DNA from: Sphaerochaeta sp. UBA5849
Lineage (GTDB): Bacteria > Spirochaetota > Spirochaetia > Sphaerochaetales > Sphaerochaetaceae
Assembly (NCBI GenBank): GCA_002432715.1
Contig: DJGJ01000072.1
Location: 1-13,760, forward strand
Length of the DNA stretch: 13,760 nt
Reading direction: 5' to 3'
Shown: in pieces, positions 8,020-13,760 of the stretch
Layout: each line of letters starts with the position of its first letter
Position numbering within the stretch: the first letter of the stretch is position 1
The notes under the pieces: generated by a model
Seen by the model: only the letters and a program-made list of their open reading frames with translations
Databases searched by the model: none
Told to the model about the DNA's origin: nothing
Position numbers and translations under genes: made by a program

Positions 8020-8837
8020 TTGCTGAATTTTCGTACAGGGGACCTACCACGGAATCTGCTTTGTTGGAACTGCTTTCCGCCAATGCACACCAAGCAAAGT
8101 TGCTCGCTGGTGGAACCGATCTATTGGTCGGAATCAGAGGGGGGGTCTACCACCCTGATTTGCTGATTGACTTGAAGAAGATTCCTGCGTATCGGAATCT
8201 CGTTTTGCAGCAGGACCTCGCCCTGTCGATAGGGCCTGCCGTCACCATCAATGACATTCTTGGTAGTGCAGAGGTGAGGAAATACCATCCGCTCTTGTGT
8301 GCCTGCGCGAAGGATCTCGCCTCCTATCAGATTCGCAATCGGGCCACTGTGGTGGGGAACATCGTGAATGCTTCCCCATGTTCCGATATGGCCCCTGCAT
8401 TGTTGTGCCTCGATGCCACAATCACCATTGCTTCGGTGAGGGGCTCCCGTGAGGTAGCCATCGGTGACTTCTTCACCGGGGTGAAAAAGACCGTGTTGGA
8501 AAGAGATGAAATAGTAACGGCTCTGCATATTCCCCCAAGTAGTGCTTCTGCAAAAGGGGTGTATCGAAAGTTGAAAAGAATACAGGGGCATGACCTGGGC
8601 ATCGTCGGTGTAGCAGCAGCCATAGTCAACGGGAGGATTCGCATTGCGGTGAGTTCGGCAGCCCCAACGCCTGTGGCAACCAAGCCTTTGGACCGCTCTC
8701 TTCCGATGGAAGCGATACTCAAGGAAGTTGATTCCATCATAAGCCCCATCAGCGACGTCAGGTGCTCCAAAGAATATCGCAGGTTTATGGTATTGGAATA
8801 TACCAAGTATTTGCTTGGGGAGGTGAGCTCATGCTGA
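8016..8837 (+). CDS. xdhB: FAD subunit of a molybdenum hydroxylase (xanthine dehydrogenase family)
   Basis: A 273-residue member of the FAD-binding subunits of the xanthine dehydrogenase/CO dehydrogenase family. It carries the flavin motifs LLAGGTDLLV (29-38) and TVVGNIVNASPCSD (near 110-125), followed by the C-terminal domain with VYRKLKRIQGHDLGIV. In the assembled enzyme it passes electrons from the 2Fe-2S centres through FAD to NAD or another acceptor. The ATG overlaps the previous stop, and the stop overlaps the next gene by 7 bp, so the three hydroxylase subunits are translationally linked in the order FAD, iron-sulfur, molybdenum. The symbol follows E. coli naming; the substrate is not settled. 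Confidence 0.93.
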   Translation: MIAEFSYRGPTTESALLELLSANAHQAKLLAGGTDLLVGIRGGVYHPDLLIDLKKIPAYRNLVLQQDLALSIGPAVTINDILGSAEVRKYHPLLCACAKDLASYQIRNRATVVGNIVNASPCSDMAPALLCLDATITIASVRGSREVAIGDFFTGVKKTVLERDEIVTALHIPPSSASAKGVYRKLKRIQGHDLGIVGVAAAIVNGRIRIAVSSAAPTPVATKPLDRSLPMEAILKEVDSIISPISDVRCSKEYRRFMVLEYTKYLLGEVSSC

Positions 8838-9316
8838 TACAGGTCACGGTGAATTCAGTTCTCTATGCACGTGAGGTCAAGGAAAACCGTACCCTGCTTC
8901 GGTTTCTGCGCGAAGACCTGGGTTTGACGGGAACCAAGGAAGGCTGCGGCGCCGGAGAATGCGGTGCCTGTACGGTGTTTCTCAATGGAAAGACGGTGAA
9001 TTCCTGCATGGTCCTTGCCGTGGAAGCCGATGGTGGAATCGTAGAGACGATTGAGGGGGAGGCAAAAAAGGGTGTGCTTTCCGCCTTGCAGGCGGCTTTC
9101 GAAGCCCATGGGGCTGTCCAATGCGGTTTCTGCACTGCAGGCATGATCATGTCTGCCAGGCAGCTGATTCATAACAACCCCCGCCCGACACGAGAGGAGA
9201 TACAGGAAGGCCTGGAGGGGAATTTCTGTCGCTGCACCGGCTATGAGCAGATCATCGAGGCAATTTTGGACGTCACCGGACAGTTGCAGGAGAAGGAGGA
9301 GTTGGAGTATGTATGA
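8831..9316 (+). CDS. xdhC: 2Fe-2S subunit of the molybdenum hydroxylase
   Basis: A 161-residue protein with two [2Fe-2S] domains. C39, C44, C47 and C59 form the plant-ferredoxin-type cluster (GCGAGECGAC) and C98, C101, C133 and C135 the second, helical cluster (CGFC and CRC). All eight ligands are present and length is normal. ATG 8831 is preferred over an upstream in-frame ATG at 8762: it gives the family's usual N terminus (LIQVTVNS) and has GAGGTG at 8820-8825 in front. It overlaps its neighbours by 7 and 8 bp. It relays electrons from molybdenum to FAD. Confidence 0.95.
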   Translation: MLIQVTVNSVLYAREVKENRTLLRFLREDLGLTGTKEGCGAGECGACTVFLNGKTVNSCMVLAVEADGGIVETIEGEAKKGVLSALQAAFEAHGAVQCGFCTAGMIMSARQLIHNNPRPTREEIQEGLEGNFCRCTGYEQIIEAILDVTGQLQEKEELEYV

Positions 9317-11765
9317 AACCCTCGATCGTTCTGTTCTGAAAAGTGTAGGGAAAAGTGAAATACGCCCCGACGCCAGGGTCAAGCTCACAGGAGAAGCCAC
9401 CTATGTCAGCGATATGGTGCTTCCTGGGATGCTCTACGCCCAAGTAAAAAAGAGTCCGCATGCACGGGCGAAAATACTCAGCATCGATACCTCGAAGGCC
9501 GAAGCGTTGCCAGGGGTGAGGGCTGTGTTGACGGGGTCCGAGCTCGATTATCGGCTTGGTCTCTATATCGTAGACAAGTATATCCTTGCAAAAGGTGAAG
9601 TACGCCACTACGGGGAGGCTGTAGCGGCGGTAGCCGCGGAATCGCTGCAGATAGCACGCAAGGCCGTCGATTTGATAGAAGTCGAGTATGAGGTGCTGCC
9701 TCCCGTGCTCAGTCATATGGATGCACGCAAAGAAGGTGCTCCGTTGGTCCATCCGGATCTGGGCAGCTACCAGTATGTCAAGGAAGTTTTCACCCCGATT
9801 CCCAACACCAACATTGCCAACTGGACGAAACTGCGGAAAGGCGATGTGGAACAAGGATTCGCCGAAAGTGAGTATATTGTTGAACGAGAGTACGACAATC
9901 CCAGTGTGCAGCATGTTCCGATGGAAACCCATGTCGCCATCGTTTCGTGGGGTTCGGGGGACAAGGTGACCATCTATACCAGTGCACAGTCGCCGTTTAC
10001 CGTCCGTAATCTATTTTGCAATACGTTCTCCCTTCCTCTGAGCAATGTCAGGGTGGTAATACCGCACGTTGGAGGTGGATTCGGCGGGAAAGCCGGCATC
10101 CACATCGAACCGCTGACAGCGTGTCTTTCCAAGAAGGCCGGCGGAAGGCCGGTGAAATTCCAGGCAAGCAGGGAAGAGGAGTTCTCCTTGCTGCCATGCC
10201 GTAGCGCCTTGACGTATCACATAAAAACCGGAGTCTCCAAGGAGGGGAAAATCCTTGCCCAGAAGATGGAAATGTATTGGGACGCCGGTGCCTATGCCGA
10301 TTATGCGGTAAATGTCACGAGGGCTTCGGGGTACTCCGCCTCAGGTCCGTACGAAATTCCCAATGCGTGGGTCGATGCCTATACGTTGTATACGAACAAA
10401 CCTTATGGCACCGCCTATCGTGGGTTTGGGCATGTTGAGTTTCACTGGGGTATCGAGCGGCATATGGATTTGGTAGCCAAAACGTTGGGAATGGATCCGG
10501 TTGCATTCAGAAAGCTCAATGCCTTGCGGGAAGGTTCCCTCACCCTGACCGGGGAGAAGATTACCAAGCATACAGGAGATGTTGTGGCTTGCTTGGATGC
10601 AGTTGCTGCTTCCATAGGGTACGGAAAGCTGTCCAAAGAGGAGCGGCAGAGGCAAAAGGATACCGGGTGGAAGATAGGCAAGGGGGTGGCGATTTTGCAG
10701 AAAGCCCCAGCCATGCCTTCCAATACCGCTACCGCCTGTGTGGTGAAAATGAACAGTGATGGGTCGGTTTGTGTCAATGTCGGGTTGACCGATATCGGGC
10801 AAGGATCGAGTGCGGCATTGGCGCAGATTGTCGCCGAGCGGTTGGGCTTCAGCTACGATAAGGTGTTCGTGAAGATTGAAAAGGACACCGACAGCGATCC
10901 CTATGACTGGCAGACAGTAGCTTCCAAGGGTCTGCTCATGTCGGGGAACGCTTGTATTCTTGCCTGCGAGGATTTGCTGCGGAAGGCCTATTTGGTCTCC
11001 TCGCATGTGTTGAAGGCGTGTGTGGATGACCTGGCCCACGACGGGGAAGGTGTCTATGTGAAGCATGACAGTGAGAACCGGATTGCATGGCCTCGGATAG
11101 CCATCGGGTATGCTTATCCTGATGGGCAAGCCATCGGAGGTCCCTTGATCGGGGTCGGTAGTTACATAGCCCAGGGACTTTCCAATCTCGATAAGGAAAC
11201 CGGTCAGGGCAAACCGGCCTTGGATTGGACATTCGGCGCCCATGGAATCATATGTGAGGTGAACCCCAAAACAGGGGAGTACCTGATACGCAAGATTGCT
11301 TCCGCCTTTGATGTGGGGAAGGTGATCAATCCTCAGCTGCTGCGGGGACAAATTGTGGGTGGGATGCTGCAAGGTTTGGGCACTGCCATGTGCGAGGGAT
11401 ACATTTTTGACATGGACGGCCATTTGCTGAATCCCTCGTTCACCGATAATAAGATTCCAACTTCCAAGGATATACCCTTTGAGATTGAGACCATTGCGGT
11501 TGAGAACTCTCAGCTCGACGGGCCCTATGGAGCCCGCGGGGTGGCTGAACACCCTATGATCAGCGTTGCGCCGGCTTTGGGCAATGCCCTGTCTCAGGCC
11601 GTCGGCGTCGACCTGGTTCATATGCCTATACGAAGCGAGGATGTATGGAGAGCCATGGGGGATAAAACCCCGATTGACAATTGGATAACCAAGTCTCCAA
11701 TTGGTTCGTGTCGCAGTGACTTGGTACATACAAGGGAGGTTGCAAGCAAGCATGGAATTGATTGA
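9309..11765 (+). CDS. xdhA: Molybdopterin catalytic subunit of xanthine dehydrogenase-family hydroxylase
   Basis: An 818-residue molybdenum-binding subunit. It opens with the small a/b hammerhead domain (RPDARVKLTGEATYVSDM). Cofactor and active-site motifs follow: GGGFGGK (255-261), YRGFGH with R371, DIGQGSSAALAQ, and the catalytic glutamate E747 in GARGVAEHP (usually GxKGxGE). R371 aligns with the substrate arginine of xanthine dehydrogenase (bovine R880). A262, just after GGFGGK, stands where xanthine dehydrogenases have the substrate-binding glutamate (bovine E802). The enzyme should thus hydroxylate an N-heterocycle or aldehyde, not necessarily hypoxanthine or xanthine. ATG 9309 is chosen because the longer reading from 9243 adds only an Arg/Ser-rich shadow of the iron-sulfur gene, and AGGAGG sits just upstream. 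Length is typical. Confidence 0.94.
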   Translation: MYETLDRSVLKSVGKSEIRPDARVKLTGEATYVSDMVLPGMLYAQVKKSPHARAKILSIDTSKAEALPGVRAVLTGSELDYRLGLYIVDKYILAKGEVRHYGEAVAAVAAESLQIARKAVDLIEVEYEVLPPVLSHMDARKEGAPLVHPDLGSYQYVKEVFTPIPNTNIANWTKLRKGDVEQGFAESEYIVEREYDNPSVQHVPMETHVAIVSWGSGDKVTIYTSAQSPFTVRNLFCNTFSLPLSNVRVVIPHVGGGFGGKAGIHIEPLTACLSKKAGGRPVKFQASREEEFSLLPCRSALTYHIKTGVSKEGKILAQKMEMYWDAGAYADYAVNVTRASGYSASGPYEIPNAWVDAYTLYTNKPYGTAYRGFGHVEFHWGIERHMDLVAKTLGMDPVAFRKLNALREGSLTLTGEKITKHTGDVVACLDAVAASIGYGKLSKEERQRQKDTGWKIGKGVAILQKAPAMPSNTATACVVKMNSDGSVCVNVGLTDIGQGSSAALAQIVAERLGFSYDKVFVKIEKDTDSDPYDWQTVASKGLLMSGNACILACEDLLRKAYLVSSHVLKACVDDLAHDGEGVYVKHDSENRIAWPRIAIGYAYPDGQAIGGPLIGVGSYIAQGLSNLDKETGQGKPALDWTFGAHGIICEVNPKTGEYLIRKIASAFDVGKVINPQLLRGQIVGGMLQGLGTAMCEGYIFDMDGHLLNPSFTDNKIPTSKDIPFEIETIAVENSQLDGPYGARGVAEHPMISVAPALGNALSQAVGVDLVHMPIRSEDVWRAMGDKTPIDNWITKSPIGSCRSDLVHTREVASKHGID

Positions 11766-11785
11766 ATCGAAGTATTTGAATCAAA

Positions 11786-11826
11786 TGTCCGGGCTTATGT
11801 CTCTGTGCGTGAGATCCGGATAGGAC
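11786..11826 (+). promoter_or_regulatory. Possible structured RNA leader before the permease gene
   Basis: In the 88-bp gap before the permease gene, TCCGG (11788-11792) can pair with CCGGA (11816-11820), and TCTC (11800-11803) with GAGA (11811-11814). This gives a two-helix hairpin with a 7-nt loop and a one-sided internal loop (GCTTATG). GTCC (11787-11790) can instead pair with GGAC (11823-11826), so two exclusive folds exist. A T6 run follows at 11834-11839. I do not recognise a purine, PreQ1 or NMT1 riboswitch consensus. The pairing is visible; a regulatory role is speculation. Confidence 0.3.
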
Positions 11827-11853
11827 TGTAGGCTTTTTTATGAGGAGACTATT

Positions 11854-13107
11854 GTGAATAAAAAAGATTTGACAGGAAAGAACATTGTATTTGGACTCCA
11901 ACATACCTTTGTCATGTTCGGTGCAACGGTATTGGTCCCGATTCTTACCGGCTTGGATATCGGGGTGACATTGTTCGCCGCCGGTATTGGAACATTGTTG
12001 TTCCATGTGATAACCAAATTCAAGGTTCCTGTGTTTTTGGGAAGTTCCTTTGCCTATATACCCGGCATTGTCGCCATCGGGGCTACGCAAGGGTTGCCGT
12101 ATGCATTGGGTGGTATAGTAGTTTCAGGCGGACTCTACATCGTAGTTTCAATTATTTTCAGGTATGTAAAATATGAGAACCTCCACAAGATCCTTCCTCC
12201 CCATGTAACCGGACCCATGATCATTATGATTGGGTTGATTCTTGCGCCTGTTGCCATTCAGAATGCCAACGGGACGAACTCTCCCGGAATCGCTGAAGCA
12301 ATAGGGCAAAATGGTTGCTGGCTTATTGCTTTGCTCACCTTCGCTGCAGGGGTATTCGTCAAGGTAGGATTCCCGAAATTCGGATGGAAGTTTGCATCCA
12401 ATCTGCCGGTACTCATTTCCTTGGTATTCGGGTATCTGCTTTCCATCGTTGTCGGTATTGTCGATTTTAGTTCAGTCTGGGAAGCCGCTTGGGTCGGTAT
12501 TCCTCATTTCACCTTCCCCAAATTCTCCGTAAGTGCCATCACGGTCATGGTGCCTATTGCAATAGTTACCATGGTCGAGCATTTTGGTGATGTACTGGCC
12601 ATCGGCAATGTAGTCGGTGAAGATTTCATCAAGGATCCGGGCATCAAGAGAACGTTGCTTGGTGATGGTCTTGCAACCAGTTTGGCCGGTTTGATCGGCG
12701 GTCCTGCAAACACGACGTACTCTGAGAATACCGGGGCTGTGGCTCTTACCGGGGTCACCAATCCCATTATCATGAGAATAGCTGCTGTGTTTGCGATTTT
12801 CCTTTCGCTGATTCCCAAGTTCACCGCTTTGATCGGTACTATTCCTGCCCCGGTAATAGGCGGTATTTCCATTTTGTTGTTCGGTATGATCAGTTCAATC
12901 GGTATCAAGAATATGGTTGACGCCAGGGTGAACCTTTCCAATCCAAAGTTGTTGATCATCAGTGCAGCCATGTTGGTGTTGGGACTTGGTGGGGCCGCCT
13001 TCAAATTGGGTCCTGTACAGCTTTCAGGTCTTGGCCTCGCAGCCATTTTCGGTATTATTCTCAACGCAATTCTCAGACCAAAGGATATAACCAAGTCCGA
13101 GGGCTGA
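11854..13107 (+). CDS. NCS2-family nucleobase permease (UraA-like)
   Basis: A 417-residue membrane protein, with hydrophobic segments throughout, closely resembling the uracil permease UraA: LQHTFVMFGATVLVP near the N terminus, LGSSFAYI, and NTTYSENTG. It imports a nucleobase-like substrate with protons. E242 and E291 align with the two UraA glutamates that hold uracil (E241, E290). However, the TM8 motif reads EHFGD (D246), where UraA has EHVGH; an aspartate here is typical of xanthine and urate carriers. Xanthine carriers have glutamine instead of glutamate in the TM10 position. Specificity is therefore open. It starts at GTG, with GAGGAG at 11842-11847. It is the last gene of the operon, followed by a hairpin terminator, and presumably supplies the substrate for the hydroxylase. 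Confidence 0.92.
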   Translation: MNKKDLTGKNIVFGLQHTFVMFGATVLVPILTGLDIGVTLFAAGIGTLLFHVITKFKVPVFLGSSFAYIPGIVAIGATQGLPYALGGIVVSGGLYIVVSIIFRYVKYENLHKILPPHVTGPMIIMIGLILAPVAIQNANGTNSPGIAEAIGQNGCWLIALLTFAAGVFVKVGFPKFGWKFASNLPVLISLVFGYLLSIVVGIVDFSSVWEAAWVGIPHFTFPKFSVSAITVMVPIAIVTMVEHFGDVLAIGNVVGEDFIKDPGIKRTLLGDGLATSLAGLIGGPANTTYSENTGAVALTGVTNPIIMRIAAVFAIFLSLIPKFTALIGTIPAPVIGGISILLFGMISSIGIKNMVDARVNLSNPKLLIISAAMLVLGLGGAAFKLGPVQLSGLGLAAIFGIILNAILRPKDITKSEG

Positions 13108-13160
13108 CAGTGAGTCTATACGCGACTGAAAAGAACAAGTTGAACAAGAAACCCTGTAAG

Positions 13161-13194
13161 AAACGGTTCCATCTAAAATAAGATGGGACCGTTT
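13161..13194. terminator. Hairpin terminator between convergent genes
   Basis: AAACGGTTCCATCT (13161-13174) pairs with AGATGGGACCGTTT (13181-13194) around a 6-nt loop: 14 pairs, one of them G-U. The arm ends in T's on the plus strand and also in T's when read on the minus strand. It lies 53 bp after the permease stop and just beyond the end of the minus-strand cupin gene, so it likely stops transcription from both sides. Confidence 0.85.
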
Positions 13195-13200
13195 TGCGTA

Positions 13201-13548
13201 TCAAAGGGGAAGGAATAATGATCGTCTGCCATTTCCATCCGGGCTTCTTGAAGCATGTCCTACGCCCGTCGTGTCTTCCACCAAGACGATTGAACCAGGA
13301 CCGAATGTTCGTTTCTCCCCATCCCCCACTTCAATTTCCACCAATCCTTCCAGCATGATGATGTACTGCCTGCAGGGTGCGGCATGCCAAGGATAGTGGT
13401 ATCCCGGTGGATTCTCCCGAAGAATCATGGACTGGACTGCAATAGGTGAAGACATCCAGCCCAAAGGTCCTGAGGGAGTAACAGGAATTTCCTGATTCTC
13501 GAAATGTGAGTTGCCGTTTTGGTCTGCATAGATTCTCGTTATAGTCAT
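13201..13548 (-). CDS. Small cupin-fold protein
   Basis: A 115-residue single-domain cupin. The first cupin motif is HYPWHAAPCRQY, with likely metal ligands H51, H55 and Q61; the second is GPGSIVLVEDTTGVGH, with H98. No partner domain is present. The start at 13548 (MTITRIY) has AAGGA about 7 nt upstream on the minus strand. The longer frame from 13641 adds a Cys-rich segment that reads through the promoter region and is not expected. Many small cupins bind sugars or act as isomerases or sensors; allantoin pathways also use a cupin, ureidoglycine aminohydrolase, but that one is a larger two-cupin protein and this is not an obvious match. It converges on the operon and is probably an independent unit. 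Confidence 0.85.
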   Translation of the reverse strand: MTITRIYADQNGNSHFENQEIPVTPSGPLGWMSSPIAVQSMILRENPPGYHYPWHAAPCRQYIIMLEGLVEIEVGDGEKRTFGPGSIVLVEDTTGVGHASRSPDGNGRRSLFLPL

Positions 13549-13595
13549 TTGTTGTTCCTTACTGCAATATCCCTTATGGAAAGTGCCCTGGCAGC

Positions 13596-13604
13596 AGTAT
13601 AGCA
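13596..13604 (-). promoter_or_regulatory. Extended -10 promoter element for the cupin gene
   Basis: Read on the minus strand this is TGCTATACT: a TATACT -10 box preceded by the TG of an extended -10. It lies about 48 bp upstream of the cupin ATG. No good -35 box is found at the expected distance, which an extended -10 can tolerate. Just upstream, GGCTTT (13606-13611) and AAAGCC (13616-13621) form a small inverted repeat that could be an operator. Confidence 0.45.
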
Positions 13605-13671
13605 TGGCTTTGGGGAAAGCCCCATTGTGGCAGCTACCCAAAGGCTCCTAGCGTGAGTTTACAAGTTATCT

Positions 13672-13691
13672 GCCCCGTTTGGGGTTTTTTT
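13672..13691 (+). terminator. Weak hairpin plus T-run ahead of the right-edge gene
   Basis: CCCC (13673-13676) and GGGG (13681-13684) close on a GTTT loop and are followed by seven T's. The stem has only four G-C pairs plus a possible G-U, so it is a weak terminator at best. It could stop stray plus-strand transcription before the gene at 13749 or act as a leader attenuator for it. I see no upstream plus-strand promoter that would decide between these. Confidence 0.3.
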
Positions 13692-13748
13692 GCCCTAAAA
13701 GGAATTGCCCTTGCATATTTGTATAGCCTTATTTTCAGGAGGTGGCTT

Positions 13749-13760
13749 ATGGGTACTCTC
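13749..13760 (+). CDS. Start of a further plus-strand gene, cut by the window edge
   Basis: ATG at 13749 is preceded by a near-perfect ribosome site (AGGAGGTG, 13738-13745), and only four codons (MGTL) are visible. Nothing can be said of function. Upstream, TTGTATA (13719-13725) repeats the core of the operator-like sequence at the first promoter, so this gene might belong to the same regulon. A possible promoter is TTGCCC (13705-13710) with a poor -10 near 13728. Confidence 0.6.

Noticed and set aside
10386..10396. TTGTATACGAA, close to the proposed operator palindrome
   Set aside because: It is inside the molybdenum subunit gene at conserved coding positions, lacks the tandem repeat and is not next to a promoter; likely chance.
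10341..11753. Long minus-strand open frame (470 codons) opposite the molybdenum subunit gene
   Set aside because: It lies wholly antisense to a gene with clear family motifs, its product resembles no family I know, and no ribosome site or promoter supports it; such shadows are common opposite genes with strong codon bias.
1..13760. Search for CRISPR repeats, tRNA, rRNA, insertion sequences and attachment sites
   Set aside because: I saw no spaced direct repeats, transposase or integrase genes, terminal inverted repeats or tRNA-like cloverleaf; intergenic space is almost absent before 13108.

Overview
This is a bacterial accessory-metabolism locus: one long plus-strand operon of eleven genes (121-13107), a short convergent cupin gene (13201-13548, minus) and the first codons of another plus-strand gene at the right edge (13749 onward). 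Base composition is balanced (roughly half GC by eye) and Shine-Dalgarno sites are strong. The gene set (FdrA-type carbamoyltransferase parts, molybdenum hydroxylase, NCS2 nucleobase permease) fits an anaerobic fermenter. Protein style reminds me of spirochaetes such as Sphaerochaeta, but that is an impression and not a demonstrated assignment.

Layout. A good sigma70-type promoter (TTGACT-16-TAAAAT, 49-76) carries a tandem 12-bp repeat that includes the palindrome TTGTATACAA. It is followed by: a fused FdrA-YlbE protein (AllF-AllG; 121-3231); a cyclase-family metal amidohydrolase (3228-4103); a GNAT-like protein (4121-4807); an SCP2-type thiolase homologue (4811-6007); its DUF35 zinc-ribbon/OB partner (6018-6401); a GntR/FadR regulator (6420-7088); an AllH/YlbF (DUF2877) protein (7069-8019); the FAD (8016-8837), 2Fe-2S (8831-9316) and molybdenum (9309-11765) subunits of a xanthine-dehydrogenase-family hydroxylase; and an NCS2 permease (11854-13107). 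Gaps are at most 18 bp, or genes overlap, up to the 88-bp gap before the permease. That gap holds a possible RNA hairpin. A 14-bp-stem hairpin at 13161-13194 closes the operon and probably also terminates the convergent cupin gene.

How the parts may work together. In E. coli, FdrA, YlbE and YlbF (AllF, AllG, AllH) form oxamate carbamoyltransferase, which cleaves oxalurate to oxamate and carbamoyl phosphate late in anaerobic allantoin use. A molybdenum hydroxylase and a nucleobase permease in the same operon suggest uptake, hydroxylation and ring opening of a purine- or pyrimidine-like compound, with energy recovered as carbamoyl phosphate. The thiolase/DUF35 pair, the GNAT-like protein and the cyclase are not part of that known pathway. 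The thiolase homologue has proline where the nucleophilic cysteine should be, the hydroxylase has alanine where xanthine dehydrogenases carry a substrate-binding glutamate, and the permease mixes uracil-type and xanthine-type signature residues. Together these suggest a substrate or pathway that is not the textbook one. No allantoinase, carbamate kinase or molybdenum-cofactor gene lies inside the window, so the pathway, if real, needs genes elsewhere.
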